Shown here: positions 8,145-16,683 of the stretch, in pieces
Layout: every line of letters starts with the position of its first letter
Numbering within the stretch: the stretch's first letter is position 1
Source of the DNA: Bradyrhizobium ottawaense
GTDB taxonomy: Bacteria > Pseudomonadota > Alphaproteobacteria > Rhizobiales > Xanthobacteraceae
DNA length: 64,000 nucleotides
Direction: 5' to 3'
Assembly: GCF_900099825.1 (NCBI RefSeq)
Contig: NZ_LT629693.1
Location: 6,893,001-6,957,000, forward strand
Made by a program: the position numbers and the translations under genes
Notes under the pieces: model-generated
What the model saw: only the letters and a program-made list of their open reading frames with translations
Database searches by the model: none
What the model was told of the DNA's origin: nothing

Positions 8145-9293
8145 ATGAGGCGGTTACGGATCGGTCTGGCGCTGGCAGGTATGGCGGTGTGCGTGACGGC
8201 ACTCGCGCAGGTGGCGCCGCATGGCCGCGACGCCTTTGCGATTCTCGCCGCGCAGGACGACCCGGCTGCGCTGGCCGATCTCCAGGTCAATTCTGCTATG
8301 CGGAATAACCCGGCGCTGGTCGCCGGCAACATCGAGGCGGCGCTGACAGCTGAAGACGCCGATCTGGCGGCCAGCTTCGTCGAACTGGCGCGCGATCGGA
8401 ACATCGCCGTCAGCGACGACCTGTCGAAGCGCGTCACGGATGCCGTCACGGAAACCAATTCGACCTCGCATTTCGCCAAGCGCTTTGCCACCGGTCTGGT
8501 GACCGGGAATGCCGACGATGTCGCCAGCCTGTCAGGCACGGTGGCCGGCGATCTCTTCGTGTTCGGCGATATCAGGGACGTCGTGCGCGAAGGTAAGCAT
8601 CTGGCGATGGGCGAGGACACCGACCGGCTGGTGCTGGGCCTTGCGGCCGCAGGCCTTGCGGTGACCGCCGCGACCTATGTCTCCATCGGCGGCGCCGCGC
8701 CGGTGCGCGCCGGTCTCACCATGGTCAAGGATGCCCGCAAGGTCGGGCGGCTCGGCGAGGGGCTGACGGAGTGGGCCGGCCGTTCGGCGCGCGAAGTCGT
8801 CGATGCGCCCGTCCTGCAGCAGGCGGTGGCGACAGGTTCCGTGCTGCGGCCAAGCGAGACCGTTAGCGCGATAAGAGCGGCGTTCCGCGCCGAGAAGGCC
8901 GGCGCGCTGGTGCGGCTCGCCAAGGACGTCGGCCGCGTCGGCGAAAAGGCCGGCATGCGCGGCGCGCTCGATACGCTGCGGATCGCCGAAGGCCCGAAGG
9001 ATGTCGCCCGCGCCGCGCGGCTGGCGGAAGCCAAGGGCGGGCAAACCCGCGCGCTCCTGAAGATTCTCGGCCGCGGCGCGCTGCTGCTGGCGGCCGGCGC
9101 GTTCAATCTGTCGATGTGGGTGTTCGGCGCGCTGCTGGCGCTGTTCGGTTTCCTGTCGTCGATCAAGGCGACCACCGAGCGCGCGACCGAGTCATGGCTG
9201 CGCCGCAAGAAGGCGCGCCGCCTCAGGAAGCAACTCGCGGCCGCGCGCCTGCCGCAAGGTCCGGCTCTGGCGGGTGCCCCCGCGCACGGCTAG
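8145..9293 (+). CDS. Conserved membrane protein of unknown function
   Basis: A 382-residue protein. I start it at ATG 8145, which gives a clean signal peptide (MRRLRIGLALAGMAVCVTALAQ). Earlier in-frame starts add a non-signal leader. The body contains an alanine-rich helical region, a hydrophobic stretch around residues 165-185 (LVLGLAAAGLAVTAATYVSI), a long charged helical part, and a strong terminal helix pair near 320-345 (GRGALLLAAGAFNLSMWVFG). The C-terminus is very basic (RRKKARRLRKQ). I recognise no domain. It is probably anchored in the inner membrane with a basic cytoplasmic tail. Confidence 0.7.
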   Translation: MRRLRIGLALAGMAVCVTALAQVAPHGRDAFAILAAQDDPAALADLQVNSAMRNNPALVAGNIEAALTAEDADLAASFVELARDRNIAVSDDLSKRVTDAVTETNSTSHFAKRFATGLVTGNADDVASLSGTVAGDLFVFGDIRDVVREGKHLAMGEDTDRLVLGLAAAGLAVTAATYVSIGGAAPVRAGLTMVKDARKVGRLGEGLTEWAGRSAREVVDAPVLQQAVATGSVLRPSETVSAIRAAFRAEKAGALVRLAKDVGRVGEKAGMRGALDTLRIAEGPKDVARAARLAEAKGGQTRALLKILGRGALLLAAGAFNLSMWVFGALLALFGFLSSIKATTERATESWLRRKKARRLRKQLAAARLPQGPALAGAPAHG

Positions 9294-9352
9294 ACTTGCG
9301 GTCCTCCAGAGATCGCCAATTCTGATCCCCAAAAACGGCAGAAACGGATTGA

Positions 9353-10111
9353 ATGATGCCGAGTTTCCACAACGGCGCTGTTGAAATTGCCTATCTCGAC
9401 GAAGGCGAGGGCGATCCGATCACTCTCGTGCATGGCTTTGCCTCGAGCAAGAACGTGAACTGGGTCTATCCGACCTGGGTGTCCGACCTGAAGAAAGCCG
9501 GCCGCCGCGTCATCGCGCTCGACAATCGCGGCCACGGCGATTCCGCAAAACTCTACGACGCCGCGCAGTACGAGATATCAATCATGGCGGATGACGTCAT
9601 CGCGCTGATGGATCATCTCAAGATCGCCCGCGCCGACGTCATGGGCTATTCGCTGGGCTCGCGGATGACGGCTGTGCTGGCGCTGAAGGCGCCGCAGCGG
9701 CTGCGCTCGGCGATTCTGGGCGGCATCGGCATCGGGCTGATCGAGGGCGGCGGCCCCGGCGAGAATGTGGCGGCAGCCCTCGAAGCGCCGTCGCTGGAGG
9801 ACGTCACCGATCCGGTCGGGCGTACCTTTCGCGCCTTCGCCGACCAGACCCGTTCCGACCGCCGTGCGCTCGCCGCCTGCCTGCGCGGCTCGCGGCGATT
9901 GATGACGCGTGAGGAAGCCGCTGCCATCACCGGCGTGCCGGTGCTGATCGCGGTCGGCACCGCGGACGAGATCGCCGGCTCGGCGACGGCGCTCGGTAAG
10001 ATCATTCCGGGCGCGCAAGTGCTCGACATTCCGAACCGCGACCACATGCGCGCCGTCGGCGACAAGGTCTACAAATCCGGAGTCATCGATTTCCTGTCAC
10101 GCCGGCCGTGA
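9353..10111 (+). CDS. Alpha/beta hydrolase
   Basis: A 252-residue alpha/beta hydrolase with the oxyanion HGF at residues 27-29, the DNRGHG turn at 57-62, and the nucleophile elbow GYSLG with Ser100. The acid is probably in GTADEIAG and the His in NRDHM. No signal peptide is seen, so it is cytoplasmic. The substrate is unknown. Start: two consecutive ATGs at 9353 and 9356. The 3' end overlaps the convergent membrane gene by 15 bases. Confidence 0.88.
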   Translation: MMPSFHNGAVEIAYLDEGEGDPITLVHGFASSKNVNWVYPTWVSDLKKAGRRVIALDNRGHGDSAKLYDAAQYEISIMADDVIALMDHLKIARADVMGYSLGSRMTAVLALKAPQRLRSAILGGIGIGLIEGGGPGENVAAALEAPSLEDVTDPVGRTFRAFADQTRSDRRALAACLRGSRRLMTREEAAAITGVPVLIAVGTADEIAGSATALGKIIPGAQVLDIPNRDHMRAVGDKVYKSGVIDFLSRRP

Positions 10112-11638
10112 CGGTTCGTCGCTGCCGGCAAAATGCCGGAACGCGGCGATCAGCACCACCAGCGTCGCAAGCCACGCCATCCGCGCGCCATAGCGATCAT
10201 GCGGGCCGGAGATCACGGCGCAGATGACGGCGTTGCCGAGCAAAGCGAGCGACACCGTGCCGGCGAGCAGCGTGAGATCGTCGAACGGCCGCAGCCGTAG
10301 CCCGTGGCCGAACAGGATCACCGCCAGCAGCATCGAAGCCAGTGCGGTGGGAACATGGATCGTGTTGATCGCGGTGAAGTCCAGATGCCCGCGCTGCTGG
10401 CGCGCCGCGCGCATCGCCTCCAACTGGGCTGGAAGAAAGTGCTCGAAAATACCGTAGGTGTGGCCGAGCCAGACGTTGCTGCCTTCGCCGGTGGCGACAT
10501 GGACCAGTTGCTGCGCGGTGCCGGCAAACGCCGCCTTGGCCTGCCAGGCCGGATATTCGGCGAGCGAATGCAGCACGATGAAGCCCATCTCGTCGTTCAG
10601 TCCCTGAAAGCGGCCGAGCGTGTTGAACATGCTGTTGCCCCACAGGAACTGGTCGGCGGTGGCCGGCAACCGGTCGCGATAGGGGCAGAGCTTCAGTTGC
10701 TGCTGCGGGCAGTGGTCGCCGAGGTAACGCGCGACGATGCCGTCCTGCATCATCCGTCCGAACGCCACGCCATAGCCGCCGGGCGTCCAGGCCAACTGTC
10801 CCGACAGCGCGAAATTCGTCGACAGCAACAATGCAGCACCGGCGACGACGGTGAAGCTGCCCTGGGTCAGTCCGGCAATGGAGATCCGCCCGCGCGAAAA
10901 TGGCCGCGCGATCCACCCCACGGCGCACAGTCCAAGCAGCACCCCGAGCGTGGCGCTGTGGGTTGCGGCGGCAAAGGCCGTCAGGCCGAACAGCAGGCAT
11001 TTCTCCGGCGTCGAGGTCCGCTCGCCATGCACCGCCAGGATGAAGAGCGACAGCACCGACAGGCCTGCGAAAATATCGGTCAGGAGCATGCTGGCAAGCC
11101 ATGGCAGTGCGGTGGTCAGGATCAGCACCAGGCTTATCGCCAGAAGCCGCAACGGCTGGGCCATGCCGAGCACGCGCAGCGTCAGTTGCAGGATCCACAG
11201 CGTGGCCAGCGCCTGGATCGCGAGGTTGATCCAGAAGGCGGAATCCTCGCCGAAATGCAGATAGAGGCCGAACGCCGTCGAGCGGCTGGGCACCAGGTAG
11301 CCTTCGTACCACCGTGCCAGGTAGCCGCCGGTGTCCCACTGGAGCAGCGGATAGCCGTTCCAAAGAGCAGGGGCGAGCAACATCAGGGGAATGGCGGCAG
11401 CGGTAATCCAGACCGCCGGCGAATAGGCGATCCGCGCGTGTAAAATCTGCGTATTGATGTCACTTCCCCCGGTTTCGGCCAGCCTGCCGGGAATGCCGGG
11501 GAGCTCGAAATTCACCAATAGTCGGACGTCGCCCGGCTTGATTTTCGGAAATTGCCAACCACCTTGATCTAACCCGGAACCGATTCCGGGCATTCGGCGG
11601 GGGTACTCTGTCGAAGCCGCCCCGGGACAGAAGTCCAC
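10097..11638 (-). CDS. Large multi-pass membrane protein, possible glycosyltransferase-type
   Basis: Up to 513 residues with roughly ten hydrophobic segments, beginning near VWITAAAIPLMLLAPALWNG. A conserved-looking periplasmic signature follows (YPLLQWDTGGYLARWYEGYL), and the end is very hydrophobic. The general plan resembles GT-C-like membrane proteins, but I see no certain catalytic motif. The first 55-70 residues (PGIGSGLDQGGWQFPKI onward) look like translated intergenic DNA, so the true start is probably internal. The gene is divergent from cysE and convergent with the hydrolase. Confidence 0.7.
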   Translation of the reverse strand: MDFCPGAASTEYPRRMPGIGSGLDQGGWQFPKIKPGDVRLLVNFELPGIPGRLAETGGSDINTQILHARIAYSPAVWITAAAIPLMLLAPALWNGYPLLQWDTGGYLARWYEGYLVPSRSTAFGLYLHFGEDSAFWINLAIQALATLWILQLTLRVLGMAQPLRLLAISLVLILTTALPWLASMLLTDIFAGLSVLSLFILAVHGERTSTPEKCLLFGLTAFAAATHSATLGVLLGLCAVGWIARPFSRGRISIAGLTQGSFTVVAGAALLLSTNFALSGQLAWTPGGYGVAFGRMMQDGIVARYLGDHCPQQQLKLCPYRDRLPATADQFLWGNSMFNTLGRFQGLNDEMGFIVLHSLAEYPAWQAKAAFAGTAQQLVHVATGEGSNVWLGHTYGIFEHFLPAQLEAMRAARQQRGHLDFTAINTIHVPTALASMLLAVILFGHGLRLRPFDDLTLLAGTVSLALLGNAVICAVISGPHDRYGARMAWLATLVVLIAAFRHFAGSDEPSRPA

Positions 11639-11644
11639 CAGCCG

Positions 11645-11653
11645 TGCTATAAT
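11645..11653 (+). promoter_or_regulatory. Extended -10 promoter for cysE
   Basis: TGCTATAAT (TG at 11645-11646, TATAAT at 11648-11653) is a perfect extended -10 element, 60 bases before the cysE ATG. No good -35 hexamer is seen, which an extended -10 can tolerate. It also falls at the end of the divergent open frame, which supports a later start for that gene. Confidence 0.55.
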
Positions 11654-11712
11654 ATCCCGACCAACCAGCGAATTTGCGCGATAAGCCCGCGAGAGACGCC
11701 GAGAGAAATCAA

Positions 11713-12540
11713 ATGGCAGTGCATCAGGTCAATCCGCAGGGTTCGAAGCTGGCCGCGCTCGATCCGATCTGGGATCGGGTGCGGGGCGAGGCGGAAGACA
11801 TCGTCCGCCGCGAGCCGGAGCTGGCGTCCTTTATCTATTCGACGGTGCTGCATCACGAGCGCCTGGAAGCGTCGGTAATCCATCGCCTCTCCGAGCGGCT
11901 CGATCATCCGTCGCTGTCGGGTGACCTGATCCGTGGGACCTATGACGAGGCGCTGCGCGACGAACCCGATCTCGGCAACGCCTTCCGCGCCGATCTGGTC
12001 GCGGTGTTCGACCGCGATCCGGCGACCTCGCGCTTCATCGATCCCTTGCTCTACTTCAAGGGTTTTCACGCCCTGCAGACCCATCGCCTGGCGCACTGGC
12101 TCTATCAAAAGGGTCGCAAGGATTTCGCCTATTACCTGCAGAGCCGCTCGTCGGCGGTGTTCCAGACCGACATCAATCCGGCCGCGAGAATCGGCCGCGG
12201 CATTTTCCTCGATCACGCGACCGGCTTCGTCTGCGGCGAGACCGCCGTGATCGAAGATGACGTTTCGATCCTGCACGGCGTCACGCTTGGCGGCACCGGC
12301 AAGGAGAACGAGGACCGTCACCCCAAGATTCGCCATGGCGTGCTGATCGGGGCGGGCGCGAAGATTCTCGGCAATATCGAGATCGGCCATTGCGCGCGCA
12401 TCGCCGCCGGATCGGTGGTGGTCAAGCCCGTGCCGCACAACGTCACGGTTGCCGGCGTTCCCGCCAAGATCGTGGGCGAGGCCGGCTGCGCCGAGCCGTC
12501 GCGCACCATGGATCAGATGATCAACGCCACCGGGCTTTGA
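11713..12540 (+). CDS. cysE: Serine O-acetyltransferase
   Basis: A 275-residue protein. It transfers acetyl from acetyl-CoA to L-serine, the first step of cysteine synthesis, in the cytoplasm. The N-terminal helical domain (DPIWDRVRGEAEDIVRREPE) is followed by the left-handed beta-helix of hexapeptide repeats (DINPAARIGRGIFLDHATGF and on to GNIEIGHCARIAAGSVVV). Active-site His residues sit in FLDHATG and LHGVTLGG. The ATG at 11713 follows GAGAG. Cysteine feedback control is normal for the family. It has its own promoter. Confidence 0.95.
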   Translation: MAVHQVNPQGSKLAALDPIWDRVRGEAEDIVRREPELASFIYSTVLHHERLEASVIHRLSERLDHPSLSGDLIRGTYDEALRDEPDLGNAFRADLVAVFDRDPATSRFIDPLLYFKGFHALQTHRLAHWLYQKGRKDFAYYLQSRSSAVFQTDINPAARIGRGIFLDHATGFVCGETAVIEDDVSILHGVTLGGTGKENEDRHPKIRHGVLIGAGAKILGNIEIGHCARIAAGSVVVKPVPHNVTVAGVPAKIVGEAGCAEPSRTMDQMINATGL

Positions 12541-12673
12541 TTCATAAGGCTTTCTGGCCGCCATCTTTGTGAAGATACGGCTAGCGGTCGGCGTCGTCTC
12601 GTCCTAAAACGTCCCGGAAAATCCCAAGAATCTGATCAAGAATCTGGTTCAAGAATCCGATTGGAGATGACCC

Positions 12674-12892
12674 GTGGACGTTCAGGAAGTCAGAAAGCTC
12701 GACGCCTATCTCAAGCGCGTGTTCGGCAATCCGAAGATCCGCGTCGTGCCGCGGCCGAAAAAGGACGACTCCGCGGAGGTCTATATCGGCGAGGAGTTCA
12801 TCGGCGTGCTGTTCGTCGATGACGAGGACGACGATCGCTCGTTCCAGTTCCAGATGGCAATTCTCGAGGAAGACCTCGCCGATCTCGGCTGA
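12674..12892 (+). CDS. DUF3126 family protein
   Basis: A 72-residue protein read from GTG 12674, placed 7 bases after GGAG. The sequence (DVQEVRKLDAYLKRVFGNPK, then IGEEFIGVLFVDDEDDDRSFQFQMAILEEDL) fits the alphaproteobacterial DUF3126 family, acidic and probably cytoplasmic, with no known function. It lies 133 bases after cysE on the same strand and could share its transcript. Confidence 0.9.
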   Translation: MDVQEVRKLDAYLKRVFGNPKIRVVPRPKKDDSAEVYIGEEFIGVLFVDDEDDDRSFQFQMAILEEDLADLG

Positions 12893-12896
12893 GACG

Positions 12897-12935
12897 AGGG
12901 GTAGCTCTGCTACCGCGGGTAGCTCTGCTACCCCT
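12897..12935. terminator. Bidirectional hairpin between convergent genes
   Basis: AGGGGTAGC at 12897-12905 pairs with GCTACCCCT at 12927-12935. The inside is two direct copies of GGTAGCTCTGCTACC, each itself palindromic. It sits just after the DUF3126 stop and contains the stop codon of the minus-strand gene. The lack of a long T run makes termination likely but not certain. Confidence 0.6.
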
Positions 12936-13644
12936 TCTGGCCGTGCATCTGCACGGTCAAACGCTCCATCGCGTTTGCCACGTCGCGCCATTTCGCAAGC
13001 CAGCTTCTCGGAAAGCGGAACGTCAGGTCGGCGCCGTCGACGCGGCGCTCGCTCAGGCACATGCCGGGCGTCATGCCATCGCGCGTGCAGCGGGCGTTGA
13101 GGGCGGGTGCGCCGGCCGAGAACAGATCCTCATTGGCATAGGGCGAGCCGTCGCGGAACGCGCGCATCGTCAACCCGTCGTCGATCGGCGTTGAGGCCTG
13201 GTCGAGGTAGCGCGGGTAGATGGTGCGGACCCTGGTGTCGGGCGCCAGCGTGTCGTGGTGGGCTGATATCGACAGGAAGATCCGGTCGATCGGCTGCTGG
13301 GTGCCGTCCTCGACCATGTCGGCGCTGATGTGCCTGGGCGCCTCGGGAGCCTCGAGCGACGGGAACACGAAGCTGAGATCGACGCGCTCCTGCGGCCCGG
13401 AATGGCGCTGGATTTTGCGGCGGATCGCCGACGTCGGCACGTTGAACAGGGTTGTGCCAACGCTGACCGGCAATCGCTCCGGACCGGTTGCGGCGCCGGC
13501 GCCCCAGGTCGGCCACAGCAAATAGGCGACCAGCGCGACAGCGCCTGCGGTCAGCGTTGCCGCCACCAGGATCAGGGCCATGTGGCCGCGCGGATCCCTC
13601 CGCGTGTCGCGGGCGATGTGCTGGGCCGTCGAGAGGAAGGTCAT
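12928..13644 (-). CDS. Membrane-anchored protein of unknown function
   Basis: A 238-residue protein. It has a short basic cytoplasmic N-terminus (RDTRRDPRGH), one transmembrane helix at about residues 23-45 (ALILVAATLTAGAVALVAYL), and a periplasmic domain of about 190 residues. That domain includes SVGTTLFNVPTSAIRRKIQR and CTRDGMTPGMCLSERRVDG, where two Cys may form a disulfide. Similar genes are common in Bradyrhizobium with no assigned role. I recognise no catalytic motif. Confidence 0.75.
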   Translation of the reverse strand: MTFLSTAQHIARDTRRDPRGHMALILVAATLTAGAVALVAYLLWPTWGAGAATGPERLPVSVGTTLFNVPTSAIRRKIQRHSGPQERVDLSFVFPSLEAPEAPRHISADMVEDGTQQPIDRIFLSISAHHDTLAPDTRVRTIYPRYLDQASTPIDDGLTMRAFRDGSPYANEDLFSAGAPALNARCTRDGMTPGMCLSERRVDGADLTFRFPRSWLAKWRDVANAMERLTVQMHGQKG

Positions 13645-13768
13645 GAAGGAGGCATCGTTAAGTTCGAATCACTTGGCGAATATGCCATGTGTCCGGACAT
13701 TTCCGCATGATTTCGCCGGACTCGTGGCGGCCCGAGCCATGCGCCATCGATGTTGCAACCGCCGGCTG

Positions 13769-13783
13769 TTAACCTTTCCTTAA
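13769..13783. promoter_or_regulatory. CtrA-like site TTAA-N7-TTAA
   Basis: TTAACCTTTCCTTAA is a perfect match to the full alphaproteobacterial CtrA consensus. It is centred about 77 bases before the ATG of the membrane protein at 13853, a plausible activator position. Confidence 0.5.
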
Positions 13784-13852
13784 GGATGAGGTGGCGGCGG
13801 ACCGCCGATTTTGCGAAAGCAGGCGCGGTTTAGTCGAGTAGCGGAAGTATCC

Positions 13853-14182
13853 ATGTCGCCTGATGCGTTGAATTCCCTGTTCTCCCTCTGCATCGGCTTT
13901 GCGCTCGCAGGCGCCTTGGCCAGCGGCTATCAGGCGATGGCGGAGCGGCCGGCGGGTTTTGCATTGCTCGGCGAGGGCGTGGCGCCGAAGACCTTCGCCG
14001 CGGTTCCGTTTCTGGTCTTTGCCGCACCCTTCATCATCATGCGGAACACGCTGCGCGGCGCCAAGATCGAGCGCCGGCGCTTCGAGTTCGTGATGATGGC
14101 CACCGTGCTCGCGGGCTTCTGGAGCCTGATGTCCGGCACGTTCGTGGTGATGACGCTGCGCGCCGCCGGCGTGCTGGCCTGA
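13853..14182 (+). CDS. Small membrane protein of unknown function
   Basis: A 109-residue protein with three predicted membrane helices: about residues 8-28 (SLFSLCIGFALAGALASGY), 45-62 (FAAVPFLVFAAPFIIMRN) and 82-105 (VMMATVLAGFWSLMSGTFVV). A basic cytoplasmic loop (RGAKIERRRFE) lies between the last two. It is conserved in Bradyrhizobium as I recall, without known function. ATG 13853 was chosen over an upstream GTG-type start because it leads directly into the first helix. A perfect CtrA-like site lies upstream. Confidence 0.78.
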   Translation: MSPDALNSLFSLCIGFALAGALASGYQAMAERPAGFALLGEGVAPKTFAAVPFLVFAAPFIIMRNTLRGAKIERRRFEFVMMATVLAGFWSLMSGTFVVMTLRAAGVLA

Positions 14183-14256
14183 GGCCGGCAATCTGCCTCG
14201 CTTGATCCCGCGCCAGCGGCTATGCCAAGGTCTCCGTGAACGGAGACCTTTTTGTT

Positions 14257-14787
14257 ATGGCGATCTACGAACTCGACGGGCAGGGCCCTGACCTCCCGGC
14301 AAGCGGCAACTATTTCATCGCGGATACCGCCGACGTCATCGGCAAGGTGCGGCTGCTGGAGCAGGCCAGCGTTTGGTTCGGCGCGGTGTTGCGCGGCGAC
14401 AATGAGTGGATCGAGATCGGCGAAGGCTCCAACGTGCAGGACAATTCGACCTGCCATACCGACCGCGGCTTTCCGCTCACGATCGGCAAGAACTGCACTG
14501 TCGGCCACAACGTCATCCTGCACGGCTGCACACTGGAAGACGGCGCGCTGGTCGGGATGGGCTCGATCGTGATGAACGGCGCCAGGATCGGCCGCGGCAG
14601 CATCGTCGGCGCGGGATCCGTCATCACCGAGGGCAAGGAATTTCCCGAACATTCGCTGATCATCGGTTCGCCCGCGCGCGTCATTCGCACGCTGTCGCCC
14701 GAACAGGTCACCGCGATGGGAAGCGCGGCGCGGTTCTATGCCCTTAATGGCCCGCGGTTCAAAAAAGGCATGAAGAAGATCGGCTGA
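14257..14787 (+). CDS. Gamma-class carbonic anhydrase family protein
   Basis: A 176-residue left-handed beta-helix protein. The three metal-binding His are visible in NSTCHTDRG and in VGHNVILHG; the hexapeptide-repeat stretch covers residues 15-150. The family (YrdA/CaiE/PaaY-like) binds Zn or Fe, and only some members hydrate CO2. ATG 14257 was chosen because the upstream in-frame GTG lies on top of the ribosome-binding site CGGAGAC. Cytoplasmic. Confidence 0.92.
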   Translation: MAIYELDGQGPDLPASGNYFIADTADVIGKVRLLEQASVWFGAVLRGDNEWIEIGEGSNVQDNSTCHTDRGFPLTIGKNCTVGHNVILHGCTLEDGALVGMGSIVMNGARIGRGSIVGAGSVITEGKEFPEHSLIIGSPARVIRTLSPEQVTAMGSAARFYALNGPRFKKGMKKIG

Positions 14788-14990
14788 AGCATCCCGAGTG
14801 AGACATGCCGGCTGTAGCCGTCTCGCTCAGCTTCCTTCCTACTCGTTTGCCTCGATCGTGCCGGCGACCTGCTCATGGCCGGCAGCCCAGAGCGCATGCT
14901 GTTCGCTGCCATCCTGATAGGGATTGGCTTGCGCAGGAATACCCTCGCGCGCCGCGCGCTGGCCTTGTTCGAACGGGTCGGGGTCGGTGG

Positions 14991-15218
14991 TCATGAGGAG
15001 GCCTTTCGCGTTCTCGATCTCGTCTTCCCTGGCGTCGCCGCCCGGGAAGGCGCCGCGCTCTTGCGTAGCGCATCCCTGAGATCGATCGGGATGCCGTGCT
15101 TCTTGAGGACGTCGGCAAAGGCTTCATCAGCCAGTTCCTGAATCGTCGCCATCCGGTCGCGTCCAAGCTGGGTGAGCTTGGCGAACGTGTCTTCGTCAAA
15201 CGCGATCAATTTGCGCAC
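14991..15218 (-). CDS. Small basic protein, possible antitoxin-like helix fold
   Basis: A 75-residue protein read from GTG 15218, placed ten bases after AGGAG. The sequence starts with VRKLIAFDEDTFAKLTQLGR and continues TIQELADEAFADVLKKHG. It has the pattern of a ribbon-helix-helix-like or ParD/CopG-like small protein: a short strand, then two helices. The C-terminal half is basic and Ser/Ala/Lys rich. I see no toxin partner next to it. Function unknown. Confidence 0.65.
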   Translation of the reverse strand: MRKLIAFDEDTFAKLTQLGRDRMATIQELADEAFADVLKKHGIPIDLRDALRKSAAPSRAATPGKTRSRTRKASS

Positions 15219-15328
15219 GTGTCGTCGGCTCCTGGCCGGAGGCTCTGGTGGCTTCAATGATTGGTGAAGCCGATGGTTCCTGGAACAAGCCGGGCGCGCT
15301 CCCGTTAAACTGTAAAGGGAGATTTTCG

Positions 15329-15661
15329 ATGATCCGGGCATCCGCAATTGTCGCGATCGCGGTCGGCGCGATTCTGCTTTCACCGGCGATATCCTTTGCC
15401 TTTGCCCAGAGCGCCGGCGGCGCCTCTGCTGGCAGCAGCGGCGCTGCAAGCTCGCCGGGCGCGGCGATCGCACCCGGCACCAACAGCGCCGGCACCGCGC
15501 AATCATCCGGCGCGAACACCGCGCCGGGAGTGACGACCGGCTCGGCAGGATCGCTCGGAACGGGCACGGCGCCAACGACAGCCACGGGCAGTGACACTGC
15601 GATCAACGCCGAGAACAAGACGATCGACCGCAAGCTGAACAGCATCTGCCGAGGCTGCTAG
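15329..15661 (+). CDS. Small secreted Ala/Gly/Ser/Thr-rich protein
   Basis: A 110-residue protein from ATG 15329, about nine bases after GGGAG. Residues 1-26 are a Sec signal (ending ISFAFAQS). The mature part is a low-complexity chain of A, G, S, T and P, for example GASAGSSGAASSPGAAIAPG. It ends in a conserved-looking DRKLNSICRGC with two Cys. It may be an envelope-exposed flexible protein; that is inference only. No homologue with known function comes to mind. Confidence 0.65.
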   Translation: MIRASAIVAIAVGAILLSPAISFAFAQSAGGASAGSSGAASSPGAAIAPGTNSAGTAQSSGANTAPGVTTGSAGSLGTGTAPTTATGSDTAINAENKTIDRKLNSICRGC

Positions 15662-15804
15662 CGGTGCCCAGCGGTCGGTCGCGCAGAAGTGAGAAAATTG
15701 TTCAGGCGACAGGCGGCAAGTCGCCATAGATTTGTGGCGGGATCCTTATGGGTCTGACGCCGGAAGCGTCATTTGGTTCAACGCGAATGATCACGGAGGA
15801 TGAG

Positions 15805-16314
15805 ATGTTACGTAAAGCGATGATCGCGTTATTCGCGATGGCGTCAGTTGCCGTGCTCGCACCGGGCAGCGCGTCAGCGCGCGGCGGGTTTGGCGGCGGA
15901 GGATTTCACGGCGGCGGCGGTGGTTTTCATGGTGGTGGCTTTGGAGGCGGTGGCTTCCGCGGTGGCGGTTTTGGTGGCGGCGGCTTCCGCGCCGCAGCCA
16001 TCGGCGGCGGCGGTTTCCGTTCAGCCGCGATCGGCGGCGGTGGATGGCGCGGTGGCGGATGGCACGGTGGCGGTTGGCACGGCGGATTCCGGCACCGTGG
16101 ATTCCCGTTTGTCGCCGCCGCGGTCGGTGCCGGTCTCGGCTACGGCCTCTACGGTTACGGCTACGACGACTATGATTACGGCTACTACGGCGCCTACCCG
16201 GCCGCCTATGACGACTCGTATTATTACGGTGACGACGGCGGCTGCTATGTCGTTCGGCAGCGCGTGCTGACACCCTATGGCTGGCGCATCCGTCCCGTGC
16301 AGGTATGTAACTGA
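15805..16314 (+). CDS. Secreted glycine-rich protein with GGGGF/H repeats
   Basis: A 169-residue protein. ATG 15805 follows GGAGGATGAG, and residues 1-26 form a Sec signal ending SASA. Residues 28-95 consist of imperfect repeats such as GGGGFHGGGG, GGFRGGGFGG and GGGWRGGGWHG. A hydrophobic stretch (VAAAVGAGLGYGLYGYG) follows, then a Tyr/Asp-rich part and a C-terminal disulfide candidate pair in CYVVRQRVLTPYGWRIRPVQ. The C-terminal WRIRPVQVC type is common in alphaproteobacterial envelope proteins. Structural role assumed. Confidence 0.8.
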   Translation: MLRKAMIALFAMASVAVLAPGSASARGGFGGGGFHGGGGGFHGGGFGGGGFRGGGFGGGGFRAAAIGGGGFRSAAIGGGGWRGGGWHGGGWHGGFRHRGFPFVAAAVGAGLGYGLYGYGYDDYDYGYYGAYPAAYDDSYYYGDDGGCYVVRQRVLTPYGWRIRPVQVCN

Positions 16315-16394
16315 AGTCTCTGCTTTCCAACGGGTTTCGCCGAACCAAGCGCTCGGCGGAAAACCCGGAGATGAGCGATTGGGAATGAAACACG

Positions 16395-16423
16395 CGGCCC
16401 CGGTGTTTTGATCACCGAGGCCG
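16395..16423 (+). terminator. Hairpin after the glycine-rich gene
   Basis: CGGCC-C-CGGTG at 16395-16405 pairs with CACCG-A-GGCCG at 16413-16423 with one mismatch and a 7-base loop. TTGTGTTG follows. It is placed 80 bases beyond the stop at 16314. Confidence 0.55.
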
Positions 16424-16472
16424 TTGTGTTGCGTAGTGGTACGCCGTTTGCATCGCAGCAGGGATGTTGAAC

Positions 16473-16619
16473 ATGCTCACAACCCCGGCTTTGACGTTTG
16501 TCTTCCTGGGCATCGTTGTCAGTTTGGGCACAGCGTTGGTGTGGGTGCTCTGGGAATTCGAACAAACGTCGAAGCATGCTCTGTCGAAAGCGCATCGTCC
16601 CCGCGATCGCGTGAGATAG
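16473..16619 (+). CDS. 48-residue single-pass membrane protein
   Basis: ATG 16473 follows CAGGGATG at normal distance. The protein is one membrane helix (TPALTFVFLGIVVSLGTALV), then WVLWEFEQTSKHALSKAHR and a basic end, 48 residues before TAG 16617-16619. The pattern of hydrophobic core, Trp belt and positively charged tail supports a real small inner-membrane protein. No function is known. It is followed by a GCGCAGCC/GGCTGCGC hairpin near 16638-16655. Confidence 0.55.
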   Translation: MLTTPALTFVFLGIVVSLGTALVWVLWEFEQTSKHALSKAHRPRDRVR

Positions 16620-16683
16620 GCCGTATCAAACAGCCGGCGCGCAGCCTTGGCTGCGCGTCCGTTATGCTGTGCGCTCTAACGCT

